In this document: positions 44,779 to 53,307 of the stretch, in pieces
Position numbering within the stretch: position 1 is the stretch's first letter
Layout: each line of letters starts with the position of its first letter
NCBI GenBank assembly: GCA_964590225.1
Contig: CAZPWS010000014.1
Coordinates: forward strand, 1-63,052
Source: JAEUSG01 sp964590225
Lineage (GTDB): Bacteria; Fibrobacterota; OXYB2-FULL-49-7; JAEUSG01
Reading direction: 5' to 3'
DNA: 63,052 nt
The notes under the pieces: model-generated
The model's database searches: none
What the model was told of the DNA's origin: nothing
Seen by the model: the letters and a program-made list of their open reading frames with translations, nothing else
Program-made: the position numbers and the translations under genes

Positions 44779-45570
44779 ATGTCTCCCAATGATGTTGCAA
44801 AGAGGGTTATTTTTTTTCTCCTGCTGTTGTTAGGATTCCAAATTGCATGGAAAAAGTTTTCGCCGGATTTATTATTTAAAGACACAAAGTTTAACAGCGC
44901 ATCTCTTTCCAGAGACAGCATTATGGCTGCGGATGAAATTGGTCGGCTTATTCCATATATTGCCGAGAGGTTAAGTAAGGCAGTGGTTCTTATAAAAGCG
45001 GGCGGCTACAATGATGGTTATTCAATGTGGGGACAGCCTATGCGGTTTCGGCGAGAGAGTCGCGGTAGCGGGATGATTTTACGGAAGGACGGCCTTATTG
45101 TAACAAACGCCCATATTGTTGCCGGCTTTAGCGAGCTTCGTGTGCTTTTGAAGGATGGAAGAGAGTTTGAGGCGACAATTCTTAATGTTGATTCACTGTA
45201 CGATATCGCTGTACTTACTATCGATTCCGACTCCTTACCTGTTTGTCCGATAGGGCAGTCTGATAAACTTAGTGCTGGGGAGTGGGTGGTTGCAATTGGA
45301 AATCCCTTTGGCTTAAGCCATTCGCTTTCCTTCGGTGTTATAAGTGGAACAGGGCGCACAGACACCCTCGCAAATGGTGTCTCCATCGATTATATCCAGA
45401 CCGATGCAGCAATAAACAGCGGTAATAGTGGCGGACCGTTGATAAATTTGGATGGTGAAGTAATTGGCATGAATTCGTTTATTCTTTCACCCTCTCACGG
45501 AAGTGTCGGAGTCGGATTTGCGATACCAATTAAGAGAGTGAGCGAGAGAGTTCAGAAGCTTATTAAATAA
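44779..45570 (+). CDS. HtrA/DegP-like trypsin-type protease without PDZ domain
   Basis: A membrane-anchored periplasmic serine protease: one N-terminal hydrophobic helix (about 10-23) and a trypsin-2 domain with H112 in VTNAHIVAG, D142 in LYDIAVL and S217 in NSGNSGGPL, all at expected spacing. The chain ends at 263, right after the AIPIKRV strand, so the one or two PDZ domains usual in DegP/DegS are absent. Quality control or regulated proteolysis in the envelope is the likely role. It begins two bases after rlmB and ends 15 before the fusion gene. Confidence 0.9.
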   Translation: MSPNDVAKRVIFFLLLLLGFQIAWKKFSPDLLFKDTKFNSASLSRDSIMAADEIGRLIPYIAERLSKAVVLIKAGGYNDGYSMWGQPMRFRRESRGSGMILRKDGLIVTNAHIVAGFSELRVLLKDGREFEATILNVDSLYDIAVLTIDSDSLPVCPIGQSDKLSAGEWVVAIGNPFGLSHSLSFGVISGTGRTDTLANGVSIDYIQTDAAINSGNSGGPLINLDGEVIGMNSFILSPSHGSVGVGFAIPIKRVSERVQKLIK

Positions 45571-45585
45571 ACAGGGTGGGTTTGG

Positions 45586-47445
45586 ATGGGAATAATTGCT
45601 TTTATACCTGCGGCTGGCTCGGGAACAAGACTCAAACCGCTAACCGATATCGTGCCTAAACCACTCTTGCCAATTTTGGGAAGACCCATTCTCGATTATG
45701 TAATTGATAATGTGCTCGAGCTTCCAATTGATAATATTGGAATTAATCTTTGTCATCATGGTAAGCAGATTAAGGAGTGGATTGAAAGTACGGGTTATGC
45801 ACCTATGGTTCACTTCTTTAATGAGGAAAAATTGCTTGGAACGGGTGGCGCGCTTAGTAATGCAAGAGAGTTTCTTGAAAAGGGAACTTTTCTAGTGCAT
45901 AATGGGGATATTGTTTCCGGGATCGATCTGTTGTCGTTCTATGAAGCTCATCTCAGGCGCCGTTCGCTTGTAACCCTCGCGGTTGATAAAAGTTGCACTA
46001 AAGAGCCTTTTATTGGGCTTGACATTTCCGGTAATGTTTGTGCCGTGAGAGATATGGGCGATAAAGCTGCTGTTAAACGATGGGTTTGTTACACAGGTAT
46101 TGCTTTTTACGAGCCACAGTTTCTGGATTTACTTCCGGAAGGCGTCTCTGATGTGCGAGATTATTGGATGGCGGCAATTAAAAGGGGGGAGAGGATATCG
46201 TCGTACGATATTGGTGGGGCGAACTGGTTCGACCTTGGCACAATTGATTCCTATGCCTCCTTTGTAGCAAGGGAACTTCAATTAAGAGGCGAAGAACGCT
46301 ATATTGCCTCTCCAGAGTCTGTTTCGGTAGATTGCAATATTGAGGGGTTGTGTTATATTGAGGATGGCGTAACAATAAGCGGTCAAGCGAAGATAAAAAA
46401 TTCCATTCTACTTGGTGGCGCACTGGTTAAAGAAAATGAGACCGTTCAAAATGAAGTGCGTATGGCTTCAGTTGCTGTTCCCATTAAATCTTTCAAGAAA
46501 GACGCGAGAATAACACGGGATTTGGATACTCTTAGTGGTGGGTCGAACAGAACCTACACCGTTGTGTCGCTTTCAGACGATATGAAGGGTGTCTTGCTTA
46601 AAACTCCTCCTACCGATAAGGAATTTATCCGACAAGTGGAGTATGCCCGTTTCTTTAAGGAGGAGGGGGTTGCGGTACCTCGTATTCTCTATCTGGACAA
46701 TAGGCGGCACAGAATCCTGTTTGAGGATCTTGGCCGAACTGATCTTTATGAATTATTTCATTCTGTAAATAATCCGAATGAGTTGATTAAGAATTATTAT
46801 GCAGCTATTGATGCTCTTGTTAAGTTTCAGTCTGTGAATGTATCGCGCTGCGAAACTCTAAATAAGTGGCTGTTTGGTGTTAAAGGGTTAAGGTGGGAAA
46901 CAGACTACTTTATGTCCCGTTTTGTTGATGGATTTCTTGGCATAAAGAACCGTTTTACTCCAGACCTTCTGGAGGAATTTAATAGGCTTGCAGTAAAAGT
47001 TGATGGATACGCTAAAACAGCTATGCATCGCGATTACCAGTCGAGGAATATTATGATTAGGGGAACGGAAGCGTGTATTGTTGATTTCCAAGGAGCAAGA
47101 ATGGGGGCGCCAGCATATGACGCAGCTTCCCTGATTTTCGATCCATATTGTCCCCTGCCGGAAGATATGGAAGAAGATCTTCTTGATTATTATATCGATA
47201 AAATGGTTCGGGGGAAGCGCGGAAGCCGAGTTCTGCTCCGTGAGTCGATTTTGTATTGCGCTTTGCAGAGACATATGCAGGCTCTGGGGGCCTACGGCCT
47301 ATTGAGTAAGGTAAAAGGGAAAGTGTGGTTTAATCAACATATTCCAAGAGCACTGTATCTGCTTGGTAGAGAGAGTGAACAGGTGAAGAGGGAGTATCCG
47401 GCAATCAATTCGTTGGTTATTGAAATTATGGAAGGGTATAAATAA
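45586..47445 (+). CDS. Sugar-1-phosphate nucleotidyltransferase fused to aminoglycoside-phosphotransferase-type sugar kinase (MurU-AmgK type)
   Basis: The N-terminal 230 residues are a nucleotidyltransferase with AAGSGTRLKPLTDIVPKPLLPI, TGGALSNARE, VHNGDIVSG and NWFDLGTIDSY. Residues of about 245-310 form hexapeptide-like turns (IEGLCYIEDGVTISG, IKNSILLGGALV). The C-terminal half (about 325-619) is an APH/ChoK-type kinase with ILFEDLGRTDLYEL, catalytic AMHRDYQSRNIMI and IVDFQGARMG. In Pseudomonas, separate AmgK and MurU convert recycled MurNAc (or GlcNAc) to the UDP sugar. Fusion of both activities suggests the same salvage here, but the substrate is inferred and another sugar is possible. 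Confidence 0.85.
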   Translation: MGIIAFIPAAGSGTRLKPLTDIVPKPLLPILGRPILDYVIDNVLELPIDNIGINLCHHGKQIKEWIESTGYAPMVHFFNEEKLLGTGGALSNAREFLEKGTFLVHNGDIVSGIDLLSFYEAHLRRRSLVTLAVDKSCTKEPFIGLDISGNVCAVRDMGDKAAVKRWVCYTGIAFYEPQFLDLLPEGVSDVRDYWMAAIKRGERISSYDIGGANWFDLGTIDSYASFVARELQLRGEERYIASPESVSVDCNIEGLCYIEDGVTISGQAKIKNSILLGGALVKENETVQNEVRMASVAVPIKSFKKDARITRDLDTLSGGSNRTYTVVSLSDDMKGVLLKTPPTDKEFIRQVEYARFFKEEGVAVPRILYLDNRRHRILFEDLGRTDLYELFHSVNNPNELIKNYYAAIDALVKFQSVNVSRCETLNKWLFGVKGLRWETDYFMSRFVDGFLGIKNRFTPDLLEEFNRLAVKVDGYAKTAMHRDYQSRNIMIRGTEACIVDFQGARMGAPAYDAASLIFDPYCPLPEDMEEDLLDYYIDKMVRGKRGSRVLLRESILYCALQRHMQALGAYGLLSKVKGKVWFNQHIPRALYLLGRESEQVKREYPAINSLVIEIMEGYK

Positions 47446-47449
47446 GTTT

Positions 47450-47965
47450 ATGGAGTTATTTGAAACAATTAACAATCGGCATTCATATAGGGGGGAGTAT
47501 CTTTACGGCACAATTCCCCACACTGCACTAAAAAGAATTGCAGAGGCCGCAATGGCTGCTCCTTCGGGTAGGAACAGGCAAACTACCGGCATTGTTATTG
47601 TTACAAATCCAGATAAAATAACAGAAATCGCAAAAATTTTGGAAAAACCGGCGATTGCCAATGCTGGCGCACATATAATTTTTTTCTTCGACCCTTCGGA
47701 GACATATGGGGTTGAGGATTGCGCTGCTGCATGCGAGAATGCCCTGCTTGCGATTACCGCTCTTGGTTACGCGAGTTGTTGGCTTGATGGCGCTCTTCGT
47801 AGGGAGGGTAGAACAGAAAGCATCGGAGGAATTGTTTCACTTCCCCCTCAATGCAAGGCGCGAGTACTCTTGCCTGTGGGGAGGCCTGCGGGGGGAATTA
47901 CGGCTTCTGATAAAAAAAATGTTGCAGAGAGAGTTTTTCTCGATAAATATGGTGGATTGTTTTAA
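47450..47965 (+). CDS. Nitroreductase-family FMN protein
   Basis: I start at ATG 47450, four bases after the previous stop; the longer GTG/TTG-type frame would overlap the fusion gene. The 171-residue product has the family's N-terminal FMN contacts NNRHSYR and AAPSGRNRQ, a central CAAACENALLAITALGYASCWLDGAL helix and C-terminal LLPVGRPAGG. It is near the short end of the family and could reduce quinones, nitro-compounds or another FMN substrate. No specific partner is evident. Confidence 0.85.
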   Translation: MELFETINNRHSYRGEYLYGTIPHTALKRIAEAAMAAPSGRNRQTTGIVIVTNPDKITEIAKILEKPAIANAGAHIIFFFDPSETYGVEDCAAACENALLAITALGYASCWLDGALRREGRTESIGGIVSLPPQCKARVLLPVGRPAGGITASDKKNVAERVFLDKYGGLF

Positions 47966-47973
47966 CTCATGGG

Positions 47974-48002
47974 TTGACCTTAAAAAAAAGAATTTCTATT
48001 TT
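47974..48002 (+). promoter_or_regulatory. Candidate promoter for the GldA/F/G-like operon
   Basis: TTGACC at 47974-47979 and TATTTT at 47997-48002 are spaced by exactly 17 bases in the 95-bp gap before the ABC ATPase gene, the longest gap within this plus-strand block. Confidence 0.5.
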
Positions 48003-48060
48003 TTCAGTCTGTGTATTTTATAGTGTGTTTCAACTAACATTATCATGTAAGGAAGATGGT

Positions 48061-48990
48061 ATGATCAAGGTAGAGAATCTTAAAAAAACTTACGGCAATG
48101 TCAATGCCGTAAACGACATCTCTTTTGAGATCGACAAAGGAGAAATTGTCGGGTTTCTTGGACCTAACGGTGCCGGAAAGACGACCACGATGAAAATCCT
48201 TACGGGATTCATTGGTAGCACCGCTGGTAGTGCGTCAATAGCTGGATACGATGTAGAGGTTTCCTCGCTTGATGTAAGGCGTAGGGTTGGCTATTTGCCG
48301 GAGAGTGCACCGCTTTACACGGACATGGATGTCCTCGGGTATCTTAAGTTTATTGCCGAAGTTAGAGAGCTCGATCCGTCCATTCTGCCGCAGCGACTTG
48401 ATGTTGTGGTAAGCACTTGCGGTCTGAAGCATGTTCTTACTCGCCCAATTTCACAGCTGTCGAAGGGGTTTCGGCAAAGAGTTGGATTGGCTCAGGCTAT
48501 TCTCCATGATCCTGATGTACTTGTGCTGGACGAACCTACAAGCGGTCTTGACCCCAACCAGATTATTGAAATCAGGGAATTAATCAGGAAGCTTGGCAAG
48601 GAGAAGACGGTTATTCTGTCAACACATATTCTCCCAGAGGTAGAGGCTGTTTGCAATAGGGCAATTATTATAAACAAGGGGGTGATTGTAGCGCAGGGGT
48701 CTCTTTCTGAACTAACATCCCATGCAAAGGAGACTGTTGTAACGCGTGTTCGCGGAGATAGAGAAGGCGTTGAACAGCTTCTGAAATCTATAGACGGAGT
48801 GGGAGAAGTGCGGGTTAAGGGAGAGGCTAACGGGTTTGTTTCATACGAACTTGTTCAGGGGAACGGAAAGGCAATAGCAGAAAATGTATTTCGTGCTGTT
48901 GCAGACAAGGGCTATAGCATGTGCGAACTTAAAACGGAAGGGGCGAGCCTCGAGGAGGTATTTACCCGTCTTACAAGGGGGGTTGCGTGA
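48061..48990 (+). CDS. ABC transporter ATP-binding protein, GldA-like
   Basis: The ATG at 48061 (AAGGAAG upstream) opens MIKVENLKKTYGNVNAVNDISF; the longer frame adds an unconvincing 29 residues. Walker A is GPNGAGKTT at 34-42. The signature helix reads LSKGFRQRVGLAQA, and Walker B is VLVLDEPTSGLDP with the switch histidine in ILSTHILPEVE. The C-terminal 80 residues are an accessory domain as in GldA and related long-chain ABC-2 ATPases. It is coupled to the permease gene through a GTGA overlap. Confidence 0.93.
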   Translation: MIKVENLKKTYGNVNAVNDISFEIDKGEIVGFLGPNGAGKTTTMKILTGFIGSTAGSASIAGYDVEVSSLDVRRRVGYLPESAPLYTDMDVLGYLKFIAEVRELDPSILPQRLDVVVSTCGLKHVLTRPISQLSKGFRQRVGLAQAILHDPDVLVLDEPTSGLDPNQIIEIRELIRKLGKEKTVILSTHILPEVEAVCNRAIIINKGVIVAQGSLSELTSHAKETVVTRVRGDREGVEQLLKSIDGVGEVRVKGEANGFVSYELVQGNGKAIAENVFRAVADKGYSMCELKTEGASLEEVFTRLTRGVA

Positions 48991-49703
48991 ACAGATTCAA
49001 AGCGATATTCAAGAAGGAATTTTTGGGCTATTTTAGCTCACCAATAGCTTATGTCTATTTATTTGTTTACATAGCATTAACAAACTGGCTATTTTTTCAA
49101 ACCTTCTTTTTACAGGGGCAGGCTTCAATGAGAGCCTATTTTGGGATTCTTCCTATGCTGTTTCTTTTTTTTGTTCCTGCCGTAACAATGCGTCTTTGGG
49201 CAGAGGAAAAAAAGTCAGGAACAATAGAGCTCCTTTTAACTCTTCCCGTCAAGGTTTCTGAGGTTGTTCTTGGAAAATTTACGGCGGCTTACGCATTTCT
49301 TGCGGTCTCGTTCCTTTTTTCTATTTCGGTGCCAATAAGTGTTTCGGTGGCTGGTGATCCTGAGATTGGACAAATCGTTTCGGGATATTTGGGGGCACTC
49401 CTGATGGGTGGGGCGTATCTCGCCATAGGAATGTTTGTATCGCACCTGACCGAAAACCAAATTATTGCCTTTATTCTTGGAGTGGTTGTCACATTTGTCC
49501 TCTTTATTCTTGGCTCGCCAATAGTGACATTTCGTCTCCCTGCGTTAATTGTGCCTCTATTTTCTTTTATAGGTCTTGGTGGCCATTACGATAGTGTTAT
49601 TAGGGGTGTAGTCGATTCCAGGGACATAATCTACTACATGAGTGTTATAGGATTTTTTCTTTTCCTCAATGTTTATTTCATTGAGACCCGTAAATGGAGA
49701 TGA
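48987..49703 (+). CDS. ABC-2-type permease, GldF-like
   Basis: The GTG start overlaps the ATPase stop. This 238-residue membrane protein has six hydrophobic segments, preceded by FKAIFKKEFLGYFSSPIAYVY, the classic start of ABC-2 permeases of the GldF type. The conserved loop RLWAEEKKSGTIELLLTLPV after the second helix is diagnostic. With the ATPase and the GldG-like protein it forms the standard GldA-F-G arrangement. In Flavobacterium this system affects gliding; elsewhere the substrate is unknown. Confidence 0.92.
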   Translation: MNRFKAIFKKEFLGYFSSPIAYVYLFVYIALTNWLFFQTFFLQGQASMRAYFGILPMLFLFFVPAVTMRLWAEEKKSGTIELLLTLPVKVSEVVLGKFTAAYAFLAVSFLFSISVPISVSVAGDPEIGQIVSGYLGALLMGGAYLAIGMFVSHLTENQIIAFILGVVVTFVLFILGSPIVTFRLPALIVPLFSFIGLGGHYDSVIRGVVDSRDIIYYMSVIGFFLFLNVYFIETRKWR

Positions 49704-49709
49704 TTCATC

Positions 49710-51377
49710 ATGGATAATAAGAAACTTATGTTAAACCGGACCAATTTTGTTCTTCTAATATTAGTTGTCGCCGGCTTTGTGGCTTTAATCAATTATGTGT
49801 CGTCCAAAGTTTTCGTACGGGCAGACCTTACGAAAGCAAAACAGTACACTATTTCGGAAGGCTCAAGGAAAATGTTGCGTGGTCTTGACGATCTTGTAAC
49901 GCTTAATGTTTATCTTTCTGAAAAAGAGCTTCCCCCTCTTGCCCAGAATCTTGTTCGTTCTGTAAAGGATGTTCTTGATGAGTATAAAGCATATGGTAAA
50001 GGGAATGTCATGGTTATATACAGGGATCCCTCTGACAACAACGATGTAAAAAACGAGGCGCGATCGATGGGGCTTCAGGAGGTCCCCATGCAGGTTGTTG
50101 AGAAAGATAAAATGCAGACTGTCATGTGTTTTATGGGGCTTGTTGTACTTCACGGTAATAAAAAGGAGATTCTGCCTGTTCTTAACAATACTGCAAATTT
50201 AGAATACGATCTTTCAAGTCGTATCATGCGGCTCACAAGAAAAGAGGTAAAGAAGGTAGGATTCTACTTTGGCAATGGGCACCACTCTTTTTCGCCGGAT
50301 GGCATGATGGATCAGCAGCAGTCGCAGGGAGTCAAGACAAGTTACAACAATGTGAAAAAAGCGCTCCAGGAGCAGTTCGAGGTGGTGGAGGTTCATGATC
50401 TTGGCAAAGGAACGCCAGTGCCATCTGATATCGTCACCCTTGTTTTGGCTGGTCCCGCTTCATTAAACGAAAGAGAGAAGTATGAGATCGATAAATTTGT
50501 TATGAATGGTGGCCGGCTTATTGCCCTCATTAATGCTGTAAATATCCAAACGCAGTATGGAGTAATGGCAATGCCTCAGCCTCATAATACGGGAGACCTC
50601 TTTTCTTACTACGGAGCAAAGGTTAATACAAATATTGTGGCAGATGGCAAGGCTCATTCGCAGATAAGTTATCAGGTAAATTATGGCGGATTTATGCTTC
50701 CTGTTTCAACACCTTATCCTGTTTGGGTGATGGCCATTCGCCCAAGTTTCGCGGTTGGTAATCCGGCATTAAGTGGTCTCGAAAACTTGCCTCTTATGTG
50801 GCCATCTTCTGTGGAAATTGTACAGGGTGCAGACTCTTCGTCGGTTAAGGCGGAGTATCTCTTTTCGACAACAAAATTTGCGAAATTGCTTGAAGGCGAC
50901 TACGATCTTAATCCTCGAAGAGACTGGGGTGCATTCTTTAACGGTGGCGGGCTAAAAGAATTTGGACTTGCTGCCTTATTGCAGGGTGAGTTTTCCTCGT
51001 TCTATGCAGGGAAACCTATTCCACCTCCAGAGGGAGAAGACGCAGCTAAGCCTATAGCTCCTGCGGGGTCGCAGTTACCAGCTAAAAGTTCTCAGACGGC
51101 TATTGTACTTATCGGGGAATCTGATTTTGTTTCGGACGGTGGCTCGCGTGAGGGCATGCTTTTTCTCAATAACCTAGTTGAGTGGTTATCCCTTGGCGAT
51201 AACCTTATTGGCGTGCGCGCTAAAAATGTATCCGAACCAATTATTGATCCCCGAATTTCGGACGGGGTAAAGGCAACCATAAGATTTGTTAATATGGTTA
51301 TTATGCCGGCAATAGTGATTATACTTGGAATAATTATTTATGTTAGACGCCGTAATGGTATTCGTAGGGGAGTGTAA
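49710..51377 (+). CDS. GldG-like auxiliary component of ABC transporter
   Basis: The 555-residue protein has an N-terminal transmembrane helix (about 12-32) followed by a large periplasmic ABC_transp_aux domain. Family-like marks are RADLTKAKQYTISEGSRKMLRGLDD, NLEYDLSSRIMRLT, the FYFGNGHHSF strand, VLAGPASLNEREKYEID and GGRLIALINA. A terminal helix (about 522-543) is followed by a basic tail. The membrane topology, with helices at both ends and the bulk outside, matches GldG. A proline-rich insert (about 430-450) is a local oddity. It begins six bases after the permease gene. Confidence 0.92.
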   Translation: MDNKKLMLNRTNFVLLILVVAGFVALINYVSSKVFVRADLTKAKQYTISEGSRKMLRGLDDLVTLNVYLSEKELPPLAQNLVRSVKDVLDEYKAYGKGNVMVIYRDPSDNNDVKNEARSMGLQEVPMQVVEKDKMQTVMCFMGLVVLHGNKKEILPVLNNTANLEYDLSSRIMRLTRKEVKKVGFYFGNGHHSFSPDGMMDQQQSQGVKTSYNNVKKALQEQFEVVEVHDLGKGTPVPSDIVTLVLAGPASLNEREKYEIDKFVMNGGRLIALINAVNIQTQYGVMAMPQPHNTGDLFSYYGAKVNTNIVADGKAHSQISYQVNYGGFMLPVSTPYPVWVMAIRPSFAVGNPALSGLENLPLMWPSSVEIVQGADSSSVKAEYLFSTTKFAKLLEGDYDLNPRRDWGAFFNGGGLKEFGLAALLQGEFSSFYAGKPIPPPEGEDAAKPIAPAGSQLPAKSSQTAIVLIGESDFVSDGGSREGMLFLNNLVEWLSLGDNLIGVRAKNVSEPIIDPRISDGVKATIRFVNMVIMPAIVIILGIIIYVRRRNGIRRGV

Positions 51378-51380
51378 GCT

Positions 51381-52337
51381 ATGACACCAATGAAAAGAAA
51401 TCTTTCGCTTTTGGTAGTGTTAGCGTTGATAGCCGTGGTTATTGGGTTATATAACCACGCATCAGCAAACAGGAAGAAACCGCTATTGTTTGGGGCCGTT
51501 GATGCCTCTTCGATTACAAAAATATCCATATCTAAATATGGACAAAAAGAGGTACTCGAAAAAAGGTCTCAGGGTTGGGTGTGTACTGCTGGTGGAGACT
51601 ACATAGCTGATTCATCCAAGGTTAGCGAATTGCTTGAAGCTTTAATTAACCAGCGACGGGAGGATCCGATATCAAAAAATCCTGCAAATCATATTGATCT
51701 TGGAGTTGATTCTGCGAGTTCCATGCAGGTTGTTGTTGACGGAACTAAGGGACAGCTCTTTGCATTGTTGATTGGGAATACCGCTCAGGGTTTTACTGGA
51801 AGTTATATTCGTGTAAAGGATGGCAATGAGGTTTATATTTCAAAGAGCGGCTTCGACCGAATTTTTTCTTCCGCGCCAGATTTTTACAGGGATAAAACGC
51901 TATTAAGAATAACAAAAGATCAAATCTTTGATTTTGATATTTCATATCAGGATGCTGCTCAGGAGGCTACTATAGGTATGTCTGCTCATTTTGACGCGGA
52001 AAAGTCTTCGTGGCGAGTGGCTGGAGCTAACGGCGAACTGCTTGATAATTCAAAAGTGAACGAATATCTTGGGAGAGTTACTTCCTTGACTGTTGATGAA
52101 TGGTACTCTCCGTCTGATACTGCGCTTGGGTTCGAAAAGCCCTCCTATAAATTCAACCTAAAGAAGTCGGACGGCTCTACTGTCCGTATGGTTGTTGGGA
52201 ATGCCAGAAATGACAAGTTTTTCGTAAAAATTGAGGGCGATGATAATCGCTATATGGTTAGGAAATATAGAATAGAAGCGGTTAGGCCGTCGGTTGAATC
52301 CCTCAAAGCGGAATCCAATATTCCGTCCGCGCAATAG
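51381..52337 (+). CDS. DUF4340 domain protein
   Basis: One N-terminal transmembrane helix (about 6-24) leads to a periplasmic DUF4340 region. Signature features are SITKISISKYGQKEVLEKR, the VSELLEALINQRREDPISKNP segment, LLIGNTAQGFTGSYIRV, FYRDKTLLRI and a second copy of the fold near SKVNEYLGRVTSLTVDEW. DUF4340 proteins nearly always follow GldG-like genes, and the three-base gap here fits a structural partner of that transporter. The biochemical function is unknown. Confidence 0.9.
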   Translation: MTPMKRNLSLLVVLALIAVVIGLYNHASANRKKPLLFGAVDASSITKISISKYGQKEVLEKRSQGWVCTAGGDYIADSSKVSELLEALINQRREDPISKNPANHIDLGVDSASSMQVVVDGTKGQLFALLIGNTAQGFTGSYIRVKDGNEVYISKSGFDRIFSSAPDFYRDKTLLRITKDQIFDFDISYQDAAQEATIGMSAHFDAEKSSWRVAGANGELLDNSKVNEYLGRVTSLTVDEWYSPSDTALGFEKPSYKFNLKKSDGSTVRMVVGNARNDKFFVKIEGDDNRYMVRKYRIEAVRPSVESLKAESNIPSAQ

Positions 52338-52344
52338 TGGTCTC

Positions 52345-53265
52345 ATGATCAAAGAATTCAGGATAGAAGATGCTCGTATAGTTCCATCTACCGCCGAGGT
52401 GGGTGGAGCTATCTCTGTTTACATCTGTCCTACTGAAAGCGAGAAGCAGCATCTTTCATCCCAGTTATCGATAGATGAGCATACTTTGTCTTCTGCTCTT
52501 GATCCGGACGAGTTATCTCGTTTTGAGATCGAGCCAAACCATTACGCGCTAATTATCAAGCGACCAAAAAAATATTCATCTGACGATAATTTTCTGTTTA
52601 GAGTCATGTCTATGGGCATGTTTATTTTTACAGATAAACTTATAATAGTTGTTGAAGAGGAATTTCCTTTTTTCGATGACAAAAAGTTTATGCGGGTTCG
52701 CTCACTCAAGGATATAGTGCTAAAGCTTGTGAATCGTTCTGTCAGCCATTTTATTGACCACTTAAAAGTTATTAACAGAATTTCCGACGAACTTGAAACG
52801 CACATTAATGACGCTATGGAGAACAAATACCTGCACTATATGTTTGCGTTGGAAAAAAGCCTTGTGTATTATCTAAATGCTATAAGTTCTAACACTATCC
52901 TGATACAGAAGCTAAAAAATTATGATAGTAAGCTTGGTTTTGATGCCGATGAAAAGGAATTGCTTGACGACCTGCTTATTGAAAACCAGCAGTGTTACAG
53001 GCAAGCCGAGATTTACAATTCCATTCTTGGTGGCATGATGGATGCCCGTGCAACCATTGTTGGAAACAACCTCAATATGTTAATGAAAACGCTAAACATA
53101 ATAACACTTGTAATAATGGTTCCCACATTTGTTGTAAGCGCCTTTTCGATGAATGTTCGCATTCCAATGCAGGGCCACCACAATGCGTTTTGGATTGTTA
53201 TGTCTATGGCTGTGGCTTCAGTTGCGGCTTTCCTGATATTTTGGCGGTATAGGCAAAAATTGTAA
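52345..53265 (+). CDS. CorA-family divalent cation transporter with SMN motif
   Basis: The ATG at 52345 is seven bases after the DUF4340 stop; the 17-codon upstream extension would overlap it. The 306-residue product follows the CorA plan: a cytoplasmic alpha/beta domain, a long helical stalk (about 125-235; DELETHINDAMENKYLHYMF) and two C-terminal helices. The first pore helix ends in SMN (268-270) where CorA has the near-invariant GMN. This keeps Met-Asn but changes the Gly of the selectivity turn, so selectivity may differ. The basic tail RYRQKL is normal. Magnesium transport is probable, not shown. Confidence 0.85.
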   Translation: MIKEFRIEDARIVPSTAEVGGAISVYICPTESEKQHLSSQLSIDEHTLSSALDPDELSRFEIEPNHYALIIKRPKKYSSDDNFLFRVMSMGMFIFTDKLIIVVEEEFPFFDDKKFMRVRSLKDIVLKLVNRSVSHFIDHLKVINRISDELETHINDAMENKYLHYMFALEKSLVYYLNAISSNTILIQKLKNYDSKLGFDADEKELLDDLLIENQQCYRQAEIYNSILGGMMDARATIVGNNLNMLMKTLNIITLVIMVPTFVVSAFSMNVRIPMQGHHNAFWIVMSMAVASVAAFLIFWRYRQKL

Positions 53266-53288
53266 ATAATTTATGACAGTTATATAAA
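53260..53288 (+). promoter_or_regulatory. Candidate promoter for the SurA-like lipoprotein gene
   Basis: TTGTAA (53260-53265, overlapping the CorA-family stop) and TATAAA (53283-53288) are spaced by 17 bases. They are followed by a GGAGG box and the ATG at 53308. Confidence 0.5.
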
Positions 53289-53307
53289 TGCGAATGGAGG
53301 TTGTATC

